A DNA stretch of 64,000 nucleotides from Ophiodon elongatus (lineage: Eukaryota > Chordata > Actinopteri > Perciformes > Hexagrammidae): contig JACSYO010000444.1 of the NCBI GenBank assembly GCA_016806645.1, positions 593,501 to 657,500 on the forward strand, given 5' to 3'. Position numbers and translations under genes: made by a program. The notes under the pieces were generated by a model. That model was not told where the DNA came from. It made no database searches and worked only from the letters and a program-made list of their open reading frames with translations. Positions 1 through 11,455 of the stretch are shown piece by piece; position 1 is the stretch's first letter, and every line of letters starts with the position of its first letter.

Positions 1-608
1 AACTCAATTGAGTGTAGTTGCAGCTGCAGCTAAAATTATGAGGCTTTTTTCCCCCTTTTTTTTTATACATGAGTCTGTGTTGGCCCTATTGGGACCTGAT
101 GCCTTATTCAGCTCCTGTGCCAAAATGCTGCGAATTCATGTTCCCTCAGTCTGATATTTGGGAGATTATATGGGATCAGCAGAAATTAGGACGCTGCTGC
201 TGCAGTGACTTTTGACTGACATTAGAAATATGACTTGTATGCTCATGCACATGCACCATCATCATCATCGTTGTCGTTGTCATTTCTTTTCATTTGGAGA
301 TACTTTTTCTGCCTTTAGGGGGAGTTACCAACTCTAACAATAAACAATCAGCCACATGCCCCCAATTTGCAGATTTGGGGCGGTAAAGAAAGTTTGGTGC
401 ATCTTGAGTTGAATTCTCTTTGTTTTTCTCCTCACAGAAAATTAAGAGAAATTGAAGAGAATGTCGATGCATGATGCACATTGTTGTCTGATTACTTAGC
501 TATCTTCTACATTATTGATATTGTTCATTAAGGAGAGATTTATTGTCTATTGGCCACCCCATCGCCCAGGGTTACCAGTGCTGAGTTGTAGCGCTGCTGA
601 CTGTGCAG
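1..608. other. Non-coding stretch
   Basis: AT-rich with a short CAT/CGT trinucleotide run near 257. Small open frames only; nothing supportable as a gene. Confidence 0.6.
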
Positions 609-778
609 GAGCTTGATGGTAACGGGGTCTTTACTGTCACTGTGAATGATGCCACACCTCCAGTCATCATGCACCACCTCAGTAATGTGGATCCCAACCT
701 GTGGGCTACGCCGCCCTACACTACTCCACCATTCGCACGCACAACATCAAGGAGAGGTTTGATTTATGCAAAGAAATA
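609..778 (+). pseudogene. Exon-like protein fossil, family not recognised
   Basis: After CTGACTGTGCAG the plus strand reads ELDGNGVFTVTVNDATPP, then VIMHHLSNVDPNLW. From about 703 a +1 shift instead gives GYAALHYSTIRTHNIKER followed by GTTTGA. The composition looks like a real protein with a frame break in the middle, so a decayed exon or retrocopy fragment is likely. No intact flanking exons were found and no family is claimed. Confidence 0.35.
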
Positions 779-2706
779 AATCATCATCAGTCCAGAGGGA
801 AATGTGTGCTGTTTTCACTGTTTGGCTGTAATCAATTGACATTGATTTGAGACTCTGCAGTGTCAAACTGTTTTGTAAAGGCTTTCTGAAAAATAAGAAA
901 CGGAGTCCTCGCCCTAATCATCGATAGCACCCATCTATCTCTGTTTTGCTGTGTGCTCCATGAGGCTCAACATCTTCAGCGTGTGATTCTTGTTAGTAGT
1001 GGGTGATGCTCAGAAATCTGGGCGATGAGACACCCAGAGGAGTGAGCCTGGTTGTTAAGCTGGGACCGAGGTTACTGAAGGGAACGTTGGTGCATAAAAC
1101 CCTCCACTCACTTGGTCCACGTGCCTTCAAGAGACAACGTGTTTGACAGAGTGCCATCAAGTCTATAAAGAGGAACCACAGTCCAGTGAGAGTGAAGCGC
1201 CAACATGAGCCAAATGTCACATTAGAAGAAAACATAAAAAATAATGAGCGTGTTATTTTTATTTTTTCAAATGCATAAATGCTCAATATTTTGGTTTTAC
1301 AGCCCAAAACTTTGAATCACTCTCACTGCTCTCATCAGCCTTGTTTCCAACAAGGCAGACTGTTTTCAATGAAAAGAACCACTATAATCAAACTGTACCT
1401 ATCCGTCCTGCCCAGCACGAAATGGCACACAGACAAAATAGGCAGCTATCTGGTGAAGACGGGAGCATTTAGCAGCTAAAGAGCCAGATATTTCCCTCAG
1501 GGGTTAAACAGAATTAGAGATAAAAGGAGAGAGAATACTGCACTTACAGTCTTCAAAAGTTAGAAACACGACTCCTGTCTGCAGTTTTTTGACATGAAAT
1601 TTAATATGGTGACATATAGTGATAATAGCTTGTTCCGCTTCCCCCATGTGGCCAAACACATCAAATTATACATATTTAAGGTTTGTTTGAGGCTTTTACT
1701 GATTTCTCCTTCTTTTGTTTTTTATGTAATACTTTAAAATATAATTTTCTGTTCCAGTTCAAAAGTTGTGTTTTCTGCTCCAAGAACATGTATTTTATTG
1801 CATTTTAGACAAGGTCTTCTCGTGGCAAGTTCAATATGCTTTACAGTAATATAAAGTCAATATTAAAAAGGGGATGAAATGGAAATACAGTAAGCTGCTT
1901 ATCATGCACCAGAGATTCTTTGTTGCTAATTTTGTTATGTGATTTTCATCTTTTTAAAAACACTTCAGAGTGTATTTCTGACAGATTGGAGACAAAAACA
2001 ATGTAAAGTGGTTGCACACATCCGAAAACCGTCGAAGGCAGCTGCTGGACCCAAAGAAGACGACAATTAAAATCTAAATAAAGGTCTTCACACTGTAGCT
2101 GCTCCCTTAAGTGCAATTTAGTCCGTCCAACACGTCTTACAGTCAACAGATATTTGTGTCGTTATCGTTAAAGTTTGATTTCACTCATCTTTTGGTTTTT
2201 AATCCTGAATTCAGGAACAAGTTCTTTCATTCGTTTGAATATTTACAGAAATGTTTTGAGAACTAATTTATCATCAATCAGTAAAAAAACTAAAGTTTTC
2301 TTCGTTAAAACTGTAAAACAAACGATTACTTTTCACTCTGAGTGAAGAGTGAAGAGTGATGAGGAAAAAAAACATACTTGTTATGAATTCCATTCACATG
2401 TCAGTCAATGTCACCAGATGCAATAACTAAAGCCTTGTCTTTCCGTGTCAATAGGACTCATGGCGAACTCATTTTGAGCTGTAACCTTTATCCAGCTGAC
2501 CACTGTGTTCTCTCATAACCAAGTCATAAATCACACATGACGCTTGTCACAAAGAGCAGAGGTGCAGCTCGGGTATGGTGATGCGGCTGCTTGGATTTCT
2601 GCTTCGGTGGCTCTCATCAAATATCATTCAAGATGATAATCCCTGTGGTGGTGGAGGCGGATCTGTGCTCTGAGATCTGGGAAGTTTGCCATTTATCTCC
2701 TCTCAT

Positions 2707-2742
<36 letters not shown>

Positions 2743-3130
2743 GACCCAGAGGTACAGAGTTCATTCAGACACCCATTTGGTTGACGCTTATGACGTTTGA
2801 CTTTTGGCTCAGTTCAGCTGAAAGGTCTGGCAGAAATAATTCAGGTTGATTTATTAAAATTACGGTTAAATATGGTTGAATTTTACTCTAATCTCTCATT
2901 GTATTTAACACTTTGTCTTGTAGTCTTGGCTGAAAGATGACATCTGTTAATTTCCAAGTATTTCCATGGAAGTTTCCTAAAAAGAATTGTGCCATTTTGT
3001 ACTAATAGATATCGATACAGCTTATAAGCCTTTGTTGATTTCTGGAAGTTGTCCCGTTGTTTTATTCAGCGTTTGGTTATACTTAGCTCCACCTTCTCGT
3101 GTCACTTTTGTTTTAGTTTAGTTTAGTTGT
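779..3130. other. Non-coding stretch with a (TG)n run
   Basis: No recognisable exons. A (TG)15 microsatellite lies at 2711-2741. Confidence 0.6.
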
Positions 3131-3170
3131 TTTTTGGTGACTACGTCCACTTCTTATACACAGTCTATGC
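3131..3170 (+). repeat. 3' end of a dispersed percomorph repeat
   Basis: GTGACTACGTCCACTTCTTA followed by TACACAGTCTATG is the characteristic end of a repeat common in spiny-rayed fishes; longer parts of the same family lie at 7556-7800 and 52828-53410. Confidence 0.6.
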
Positions 3171-5589
3171 TGCAGACTGTCCAATAAAAGCATGAAATAT
3201 ACCCAAATGTATGCATTTTGCTAACATGGCTAAATAAATGTCCTTGAGCTGCAACTGTCTGACAGGCTGAAAGGAATCCTGAAAGGAATCCTGATGAAGT
3301 TTTTTATCACATAATCATCATTTTTCGTGGTCTTTTATTATCAATACCATCACTATTTGCTATTTTATTTTAGTCATCAGTGACTTTCAATAACTTCATT
3401 AACAGTCGAGGAGCGCTGATGGGGCGGTGAGTGACGCAGAAAGCCTCTTCAGCCGAGGGGCAACTGTGAATGAAACCCAGAGGGATTAAGACCTTGTAAG
3501 AGCGGCGCGTGAGCAGGAGGTAGACGATCTGTAATCCACTGAGAGTAAGAGATGGGGATTGAAAAAGAACAAATCAGAGTGGGGATGGTGGAGGAGGAGC
3601 ATTTGCGCCACACATCTGTGACTTTCCATCATGACATCTGAAGGAAGGGAGACGCAGGTGGACAGAGCAATCACGTCCTCCGCGGCTTCTCCCACCCATG
3701 GCTGTTAAATGTGAGTTACTGCAGCCAAAGACAGAGTGTAGCCGAGTGTACAGTACATCAGCCGCAACATATGGCCGCAAGCACAGCACTGTGTACAGTA
3801 AATACACATCAGCATGAAATGTGGCCTGTTTGCGCTGTGAGCACAGATTGGAGCTCAGCACAGAAAATAATTCACACATGTATTGGTTTGTACACGTGAA
3901 TAAAATGAGCATTGACGCACACTGAAGGGCTGTTTCAGAGCACACGGGTGGGGCCGTTAACAACCTTAGGCTGAAGACAAACGGGTTGCAGCTGTGATTT
4001 CACATGCTGGTTTCTGAAAGAGGCTTTGCAGGATGGAGTTTAGGTTTACGGCTTGCTGCCATCTCGTTAGCCCCAAAAAAGTCAATAAAGCAAATGCTCA
4101 TAACATTCTCTTTAAGGCTCAATATCTCTGTCATTTTTGGCTAAAAACTCACAATGACTCCATTTCAAGTGAGAAATTGGAGGATTTTACCAACAAATTA
4201 AATACTGGCAGGTTTGTTTGGACAAACTGCATCCTAAGGCACCTTCATAAGGCTCCAACACTCGGCAGCAGGGACTGCTGCTTGTTAGCCACATACAGAA
4301 AAATGTCCTGCCAAACTGTCATGCAGGCAGTTTAAAAACCCATCACGTACAGTCTGACTTTTGCTGGCATCAATGTGAATCTCACTATTGAATATTATTG
4401 AAGCTGAGCTGTCTTGAGCCTTTTTATTAACATTTCAGAGAATGTCATCATCTTCTGACTGAACATCAGAAATCAGGTAACATTTTGAGCCCCAAATGAA
4501 CGTGTAGCGTTTTAAGATAGACTCAATGGTGTGTTTCCAATAGAACAGAATAGAATAGAATATATTTATGATTTGTCTGTAGGCTTAAAAGGTGCAGATA
4601 CTGGAGGGATTAACTTGAATTTTTCTCCCCAGTGCCTGCATTCAACCTGCCACTCTAATCCCCTCCCTGCGCATCACCATCTGTCATCTGTAATCTCAAC
4701 CACCACTGCCCCACCCTCGACTCATTTTCTATTTGTTTCTCTGTGTCCTTCTCATTTTCACCGCCCACATTATTGGCTGAAACAGACTGGGACCGGTGGG
4801 GTGTTTTAGACTGAGCTCAGGCTGTGCAGTGAACCCACTGAGAGGAAGATAGAGTGTGCGCACTTACCTCGACATAGAGGGACTTCAGTAAATGTCAAAC
4901 CCTCTGAGAGAAGTGCTGATAGGGCACCCAACCAAGTAGCTCATTATTTCCTGCATAGGCTCTAATTAAAGAGGAATAGTATATATCACATCATTGCCTG
5001 CATTGAGGCTGGACAAAAGACCGCAATCTGAACTGGTGGATGATCATCAAAGCAGCAGTTACTGTAATGTCGGAGTAATGATAGTATATAAACCCTGCTA
5101 CTCACTGATCTCTCACTGGTTCTGTCTCCTACTCTGCATGTAGAAAGGAACAGTGAATACCTCAATCTTGACCGCTCTCTCTTGCTCAAAGTGTACTCTA
5201 CTTTCTAACAATTAACTGCTCCCAAAGTGCAATAAATGTGTGAAAATCTACTTTTCCAAATTAGATGTTACTCTACCGTAGTGGGAGGTAACTGGAGGAC
5301 GGCCAAAGGAGAAAAGAGTAAGAGAAGACGGTCGATAGATTCAGCACTGTTTGACATCTTTTCACCAGTAAAAGAGCCCTGTTTGTTTTCGGCTGTAGCA
5401 CAGTTGTTGGTGTGAATGCATCCAACTGTATGTGACGTCCTGCCTCAGTTTATCTGTACCTTCTTGTAATGCGTTTGTATTTTGAGGCTGTTATCACCAG
5501 AAAACGCCTAAAACAACCGACCTGACAAGGAGCTCCTGTGACCGAGCAAATTATAATTGTTGTCTGTCAGAAGTCAAAGGTAGACCGAA
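3171..5589. other. Non-coding stretch
   Basis: Contains a 13-bp tandem pair (CTGAAAGGAATCC, near 3268) and an AGAATAGAATAGAATATATTTATG repeat-tail-like run at 4546-4572. Otherwise nothing recognised. Confidence 0.55.
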
Positions 5590-5785
5590 CAAAACGAATA
5601 GTTTGACCTTTTGGAAAATTAGCTTTTTCCCCTTTTTTTACTGAGATTTATATGAGAAAGCAAGTTGTTTTTTTGTTTTACAGATGGTTATTTTGTGATG
5701 GACTTTTTCTCGGCAGCGTGCAGTGACTTCCTCGAGTCTCTGCTGGTTGCCTGGTTACCACACGGTGACAACAAGATTGAGGCGC
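5590..5785 (+). repeat. Percomorph dispersed repeat, internally deleted copy
   Basis: Begins with AATAGTTTGACCTTTTGG and a degenerate middle; its end reads GCAGCGTGCAGTGACTTCCT, then GAGTCTCTGCTGGTTGCCTG. Both ends fit the foldback family seen intact at 39190-39835. The short open frames here are repeat-derived. Confidence 0.5.
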
Positions 5786-7309
5786 TTTCAGACAGCGTGC
5801 AGTTGCTGCAACTCTGCCAGGTCAGCTCTTGGCTACCTGCGATCTTACCAGTCTGTACAGGCTGATGCTGTCCACCTATACTCATGCAGCTACATAGAGC
5901 AGGTCCTGGGTCAAAGTAGAGGGAATGGTGAGCAATATGACACGATTAATCATTCAGAGAACGTAGATACATTACAATCAGCTCCTGTAGTGTTGTCCTC
6001 GCTGTAGTTTCTGTGGTTGTCATGGTCACGCATGATGATTCAGCCTTTCCAACATGTGGCTCACTGTGTCATGAACTTGGCTCTTATCTTCATACTCAAG
6101 AAATGTTTCTGACATACAGCTGCACGCACAGACACACATGTGTAGTTCAGAAAGCAGGCTTTGAACTCGCCTCCTCTGGGATCTTCCCCGTCCTCCTCCT
6201 GATGCACGTGGAGCTCAGAGGCCTGATTCTCACTGCCGCGAATTCATGAATAATGACAATTTGCAGGCTCTCCGACATATGAAATGCGATCTGATCGTCT
6301 TCTTATCCCTGACCCTCCATGGCTGCTGAGGAAGACGAGGCTAAGAGGAGGAGAGGGAGCCGGGATCGTGTGAAGATCAAAAGCAACTCTGCTGCAGGAC
6401 AAAGGCGGCTGATCAGAAGACTGTTGAATTCAGTGAGATGTTAGATTCAGGATGTTGCCAGCTTGTTATTTCCCTTCATGTTATGGTATAAGGTGCATTA
6501 TATCAGTATGTTTCCCCCGTACAGAATAAGCCCCTGCTGACTCTTCCGTCCCCTCACTGTATTCAAATGCCTCCACATGCACCTCAGTGTGAATATATTT
6601 CTGAACATAGCCAAAGGCCATGTGGGGGTTTGCATTGCAATAGCACAGGGTGAAACTCTGAAGAGTCTCTTGTCAGGTGGCTCTCAAACACGCATCCATC
6701 ATCTCCCCTGAGAGTGTCAAATTAGCAGTAAGCTAAACAGGTGGCTTGCCAGCAGATGTCAAGGAGCTAGCAGGAGAGAGATTGAGGTCATGTTTGTTTA
6801 ATCGCCTCGGGGGGTCAAGTACCAGATGGATTTAACTTCTTTTTATTCTGAAGCAGGAGAGAGAGAGTTGTGTAACTGTTAATTGGAAATTAGAGCTCCC
6901 TGCTAAGTAAAAAAATATGGTGACTCTAAAACTGTATATTTGATTCTCCTTGAGTCTCCTGAATTGCCATTTATTCTCGCACCTTTAGGCGTCAAGAAAT
7001 GCAATGAAAACAGTGTCGTTGGTTTTCTATTCGGGAGTGTGAATATTATTAGTGTAGCTCTACCTTATTGGGAGCAAAGCTGGCAAAGATCTGAGGCTGT
7101 ATTTGATTACAAAAAATTTTTTTCTAATGCAGAAGCTTATCTGTACTACCAGAAAAAGTAAGATAGCTCCTGCGAGACCGTTGAAGTTTTTTCTTCAACC
7201 AGTAAAATTATTAATGCCAAAATAAATCCATGTGTTTACTTATCAATTGCTTTCACCAAACACATTTCTGCCCTTTCTGTAGCCACGCTAGCCGAGAGCC
7301 ATGCAGGCT
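5786..7309. other. Non-coding stretch
   Basis: No exon, RNA gene or clear repeat recognised. Confidence 0.55.
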
Positions 7310-8025
7310 CCTTTTTAGAGACATTCATGTTTTTCACAAGAAAGATTCTACTGACTTCGGTGATCCTTTGAAATTTCCTTCAGCATTTTGCTTTTTTATT
7401 TACTTTTATTTACTGTTGGATGGATTGTGATGACATTTGGTGCACACATTCATGTTCCACAGAGATGAACTGTAATAACTTTCATCCCCTGACCTTTCAT
7501 CTAGCTCCATCATCAGGTCGACGTTTTAATTTGTCCATTACTTTGCTTTATGACCAGGCGGCAACCTCCGGGTCTGAAAAGTGAAGCCAATGCGGAAGTG
7601 TCTTTAACAGCCATTCTCTCTACTGGCCAGCAGGGGGCGACTCCTCTGGTTGCAATCTGATTGTATAGAAGTCTATGAGAAAAATGATTACTTCTCACTT
7701 GATTTATTACCTCAGTAAACATGAGTTTATGTTCTCAATCTCTAGTTTCAAGTCTTCTTCAATACAGCATGATGGTCATTTAGAAAACTTCACAACTTTA
7801 ACCTTTTCATATTGTGTTTTCAGTTCATGAAAGTTAACTGTAACATTCTTGGTCTCATAAAAATGTCTTATTCAGCGTCCCATTGTTTGATGTTAAGATT
7901 CTACACATCTCCAAGTTAATATCATCATTGTGAGCCTGTTTGCATGCTGATGTTAGCATTCAGCTCAAAGCACCACTGTGCCTGTGAGAACAGCTTCACA
8001 GAGAAGCTAGCTGGCTGTAGACGTC
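7310..8025 (+). repeat. Percomorph dispersed repeat split by a second repeat
   Basis: Outer element: GATGGATTGTGATGACATTT, CTAGCTCCATCATCAGGTCG and, after the break, GAGCCTGTTTGCATGCTGATGT with CAAAGCACCACTGTGCC. The second repeat is inserted at about 7556. Both are recognised from knowledge of fish genomes. Confidence 0.65.
7556..7800 (+). repeat. Nested SINE-like repeat inside the 7310-8025 element
   Basis: GGCAACCTCCGGGTCTGAAA, AGTGAAGCCAATGCGGAAGT, CAGCAGGGGGCGACTCCTCT and AATACAGCATGATGGTCATT. The same family recurs at 52828-53410. Confidence 0.65.
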
Positions 8026-8322
8026 TTGCTTCAGCACTGTTGATCCGAGTCCCACTACAGAGAGGATGAGAAACAAACCACTAAAATGTAACACACAGAG
8101 CTCATCTAGACGTTCTATCTTTAAAAAAAAAAGTTATTCATTTCAGATTTGAAAAAAGTTCTATCTGGGTATGTGAACCAATGCTAATGAAAGCTGTGGT
8201 TTGTAAAGGTGTTCATATTGTAGTATGATGACGCTTCATGGGTCATTTTCTTCCAAGCATTGCATATTTGTATGTGTTTTATGCTACTGATTGAAAGAAC
8301 TAAGCCAGAGAGACAGTTTTTT
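8026..8322. other. Unique sequence left of the telomeric complex
   Basis: Nothing recognised. It ends in TTTTTTAAGGGTTGG, where telomeric repeats begin without a clear boundary element. Confidence 0.6.
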
Positions 8323-8610
8323 AAGGGTTGGAGAAGGGTTAGGGTTAGGGTTGGGGTTGGGGTCGGGGTTGGGTTTGGAGTAGGGTCGGGGTTGGGGTTG
8401 GGGTTAGGAGTTAGGGTTAGGGTTAGGGTTAGGGTTAGGGTTGGAGTTAGGGTTGGAGTTAGGGTTAGGGTTGGGGTTAGGGTTAGGTTTGGAGTAGGGT
8501 TAGGGTTAGGGTTTGGTTTGGGGTTAGGGTTGGAGTTAGGGTTAGGGTTGGGGTTGAAGTTAGGGTTGAGGTTGGGGTTAGGGTTAGGGTTGGGGTTAGG
8601 GTTAGGGTTA
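8323..8610 (+). repeat. Interstitial telomeric array, G-rich on plus strand (segment 1)
   Basis: Runs of GGGTTA mixed with GGGGTT, GGAGTT and TTTGGGG variants. It ends in TTAGGGTTAACCCTGATTCT, where the hexamer block begins. Vertebrate telomere repeat is TTAGGG; the high variant content marks an old or subtelomere-type array. Confidence 0.97.
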
Positions 8611-8749
8611 ACCCTGATTCTGATTTTGGCTCGGGTCCCGGTTCTGGTTCTGGTACTGATTCTGGTTCTGGTTCTGGTGTTGGTGCTGGTGCTGGTGCTG
8701 GTGCTGGTGCTGGTTTTGGTTCTGGTTCTGGTTCTGTTTCTGGCGCTGA

Positions 8750-8810
<61 letters not shown>

Positions 8811-9460
8811 GCTGGTGCTGGTGCTGGTTCTGGTTCTTGTGCTAGCTCCTATTCTGGTTCTAGTTCTTACTCTGACTCTGACTCTGATTCTCAGTCTGAG
8901 TCTGGTTCTGGTTCTGGTGCTGGTTCTGGTGATGGTTCTGGTGCTGGTTCTGTTTCTGGTTCTGTTTCTGGTTCTGGTGCTGGTGCTGGTGCTGGTGCTG
9001 GTGCTGGTGCTGGTTCTGGTTCTTGTGCTGGCTCCTATTTTGGTTCTAGTTCTTACTCTGACTCTGATTCTCAGTCTGGTTCTGGTTCTGGTTCTGGTGC
9101 TGGTGCTGATGTTGGTGCTGGTGTTGGTTCTGTTTCTGGTTCTGGTTCTGGTGCTGATTCTGGTTCTGGTGCTGATTCTGGTTCTGGTGCTGGTGTTTGT
9201 TCTGGTTCTGGTTCTGGTTCTGGTTCTGTTTCTGTTTCTGGCGCTGATTCTGTTTCTGTTTCTGGTTCTATTGCTGGTGCTGGTTCTGGTTCTGGTTCTG
9301 GTTCTGGTGCTGGCTCCTATTCTGGTTCTAGTTCTGACTCTGACTCTGATTCTCAGTCTGAGTCTGGTTCTGGTTCTTGTTCTGGTGCTGCTTCTGGTAC
9401 TGGTTCTGGTGCTGATGCTGGGGGTGGTTCTGGTTCTGATTTTGGCCGCTGGATGGTTGG
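8611..9460 (+). repeat. Hexamer minisatellite block, copy 1 (plus orientation)
   Basis: Hexamers GGTTCT, GGTGCT, GATTCT and GTTTCT. The marker TCTGACTCTGATTCTCAGTC occurs at 8877, 9057 and 9339. The left edge is ACCCTGATTCTGATTTTGGC and the right edge GATTTTGGCCGCTGGATGGT. Two frames stay open because the unit length is two codons; no homology to a known protein is apparent. Confidence 0.95.
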
Positions 9461-10580
9461 AGTAGGGTTGGGGTTGGGGTTAGGGTTAGGTTTGGGGTTA
9501 GGGTTAGGGTTAGGTTTAGGGTTGGGGTTAGGGTTGGGGTTAGGGTTAGGGTTGGGGTTAGGGTTGGGCTTTGGATGAGGGTCAGGGTTAGGGTTAGGGT
9601 TAGGGTTAGGGTTGGAGTTGGAGTTGGGGTTAGGGTTAGGGTTAGGTTTGGGGTTAGGGTTAGGGTTAGAGTTAGGGTTGGGGTTAGGGTTGGGCTTTGG
9701 ATGAGGGTTAGGGTTAGGGTTAGGGTTAGGGTTAGGGTTGGAGTTGGAGTTGGAGTTAGGGTTAGGGTTGGGGTTAGGGTTAGTGTTAGGGTTAAGGTTA
9801 GGGTTAAGGTTAAGATTGGGGTTGGGTTAGGGTTAGGGTTAGGGTTAGAGTTAGGGTTGGGGTTAGGGTTAGGGTTAAGGTTAAGGTTAAGATTGGGGTT
9901 GGGTTAGGGTTAGGGTTAGGGTTGGGTTAGGGTTAGGGTTAGGGTTAGGGTTGGGTTTGGGGTTAGGGTTAAAGTTGGTGTTAGGGTTAGGGTTGGAGTT
10001 AGGTTAGGGTTAAGGTTAAGGTTAGGGTTAGGGTTAGGGTTAGGGTTAGGATTAGGGTTGGAGTTGGAGTTAGGGTTGGGGTTGGGGTTAGGGTTAGGGT
10101 TAGGGTTAGGGTTAGGGTTAGGGTTAGGGTTAAGGTTAGGGTTAGGGTTGGGGTTAGAGTTAGGGTTGGGGTTAGGGTTAGGGTTAGGGTTAAGGTTAAG
10201 ATTGGGGTTGGGGTTAGGGTTGGAGTTGGGGTTAGGGTTAAGGTTGTGGTTGGAGTTAAGGTTGGGGTTGGGGTTGGGGTTAGGGTTAGGGTTGGAGATG
10301 GGGTTAAGGTTGGGGTTGGGGTTGGGGTTGGGGTTAGGGTTGGGGTTAGGGTTGGGGTTAGGGTTAAAGTTGGTGTTAGGGTTAGGGTTGGAGTTAGGTT
10401 AGGGTTAAGGTTAGGGTTAGGGTTAGGGTTAGGGTTGGGGTTAAAGTTAGGGTTAGGGTTAAAGTTAGTGTTAGGGTTAGGTTTAGGATTAGGTATGGGG
10501 TTAGGGTTACGGTTAGGGTTAGGGTTAGGGTTAAGAATTGGGGTTGGGGTTGGGGTTTGGTTAGGGTTAGGGTTGGGGTT
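9461..10580 (+). repeat. Interstitial telomeric array, G-rich on plus strand (segment 2)
   Basis: About 1.1 kb of TTAGGG and TTGGGG variants. Internal higher-order repeats are visible: GGGCTTTGGATGAGGGT at 9567 and 9689, and AAAGTTGGTGTTAGGGTTAG at about 9970 and 10366. It stops abruptly at unit A. Confidence 0.97.
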
Positions 10581-11401
10581 AGTTTTTCTTACCTGCTCTC
10601 AGACATTAATACCTGCAGTAACATCCTATTATAGAGTGTTCCCTCTGCTTCACACCATTTAAACATGATTTTGCTTCTAATGGTACTAACGGGCAGGCAT
10701 TACTATATCCACAGTTTCAACTTCTTGAGTTCCTTTTGCAACTTTTTTCAGCTGCAGAATATGTCACATCACATAAATGCATGACATAAATATACAGTAT
10801 GCCTGGTGGGAATGGTAAAGAGATAGTTTGATGTTTTGGGAAATACACTTATTTATTTTTTTGCTGAGAGTGAGATGAGAAGATTGATACCACTCTTAGA
10901 CATGAGAGTGGTATTAATCTTCTTTTGCCAGTATTGGGTTGGAGTATCAACATTCCAAAGCTCAAACTGAGAGGGATTGACTAAAATGTGGTTTGTGGTA
11001 CCCAAGTGTATATTTTTGAATATTTAGTATAGTTTTGTCACACTTCACTGGTGTTGAAGCAGGGAGAGATTGGATTCTACAAAACTGCAAACAAATCAAG
11101 CAAAGAAATTTGGTAATATTACAACATTGCTGTGCAGATTTAAGATAACATTTTCTTTTCTACACTGATTTCAATCAGTAGGAATTAAGTTTTTTGTCAG
11201 GTGAGAGGTGTGTTTTAGTTCTCCATGGATCAGTTTTTAGGTTTTTTTTCGTTTTACAGATTATCTAACAGTGATGTGGGGATTGTTGGAAGGTTATGGG
11301 TTCAGTCAACAGGGAAGAAACCACATTATTTCCAGTTGCAACCTCTTGCTTTTATAGCAGTGGACCGTTACCGTTATGAAGCTGGGTCTTTACTTCCCAT
11401 T
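10581..11401 (+). repeat. Unit A: first copy of an approximately 0.83-kb direct duplication
   Basis: Starts AGTTTTTCTTACC right after the G-rich array and ends CTTTACTTCCCAT at a C-rich telomeric fragment. Near-identical to 15066-15904 apart from point changes and an indel of roughly 19 bases (near 11121 here, 15609 there). Contains a hairpin with arms AGAAGATTGATACCACTC near 10879 and its complement, part of a known percomorph foldback repeat. No gene recognised. Confidence 0.95.
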
Positions 11402-11455
11402 CCCTAACTCTAATCCTAACCCTACTCCAACCCTGACCCTAACCCTAACCCTATA
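11402..11455 (+). repeat. Short C-rich telomeric fragment
   Basis: CCCTAA, CCCTAC and CCCTGA variants on the plus strand directly joined to the end of unit A; orientation opposite to the arrays at 8323-10580. Confidence 0.9.

Noticed and set aside
5665..6007. Overlapping open frames with protein-like composition
   Set aside because: The sequence matches the 3' part of a dispersed fish repeat also seen in this window.
8260..9465. 401-codon plus-strand open frame rich in Leu/Val
   Set aside because: It is a reading of hexamer repeats and telomeric variants; period-6 DNA has no stops in most frames. No domain, no splice context.
9575..10662. Val/Arg and Gly/Leu open frames in the G-rich array
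   Set aside because: Direct translation of TTAGGG and TTGGGG repeats.
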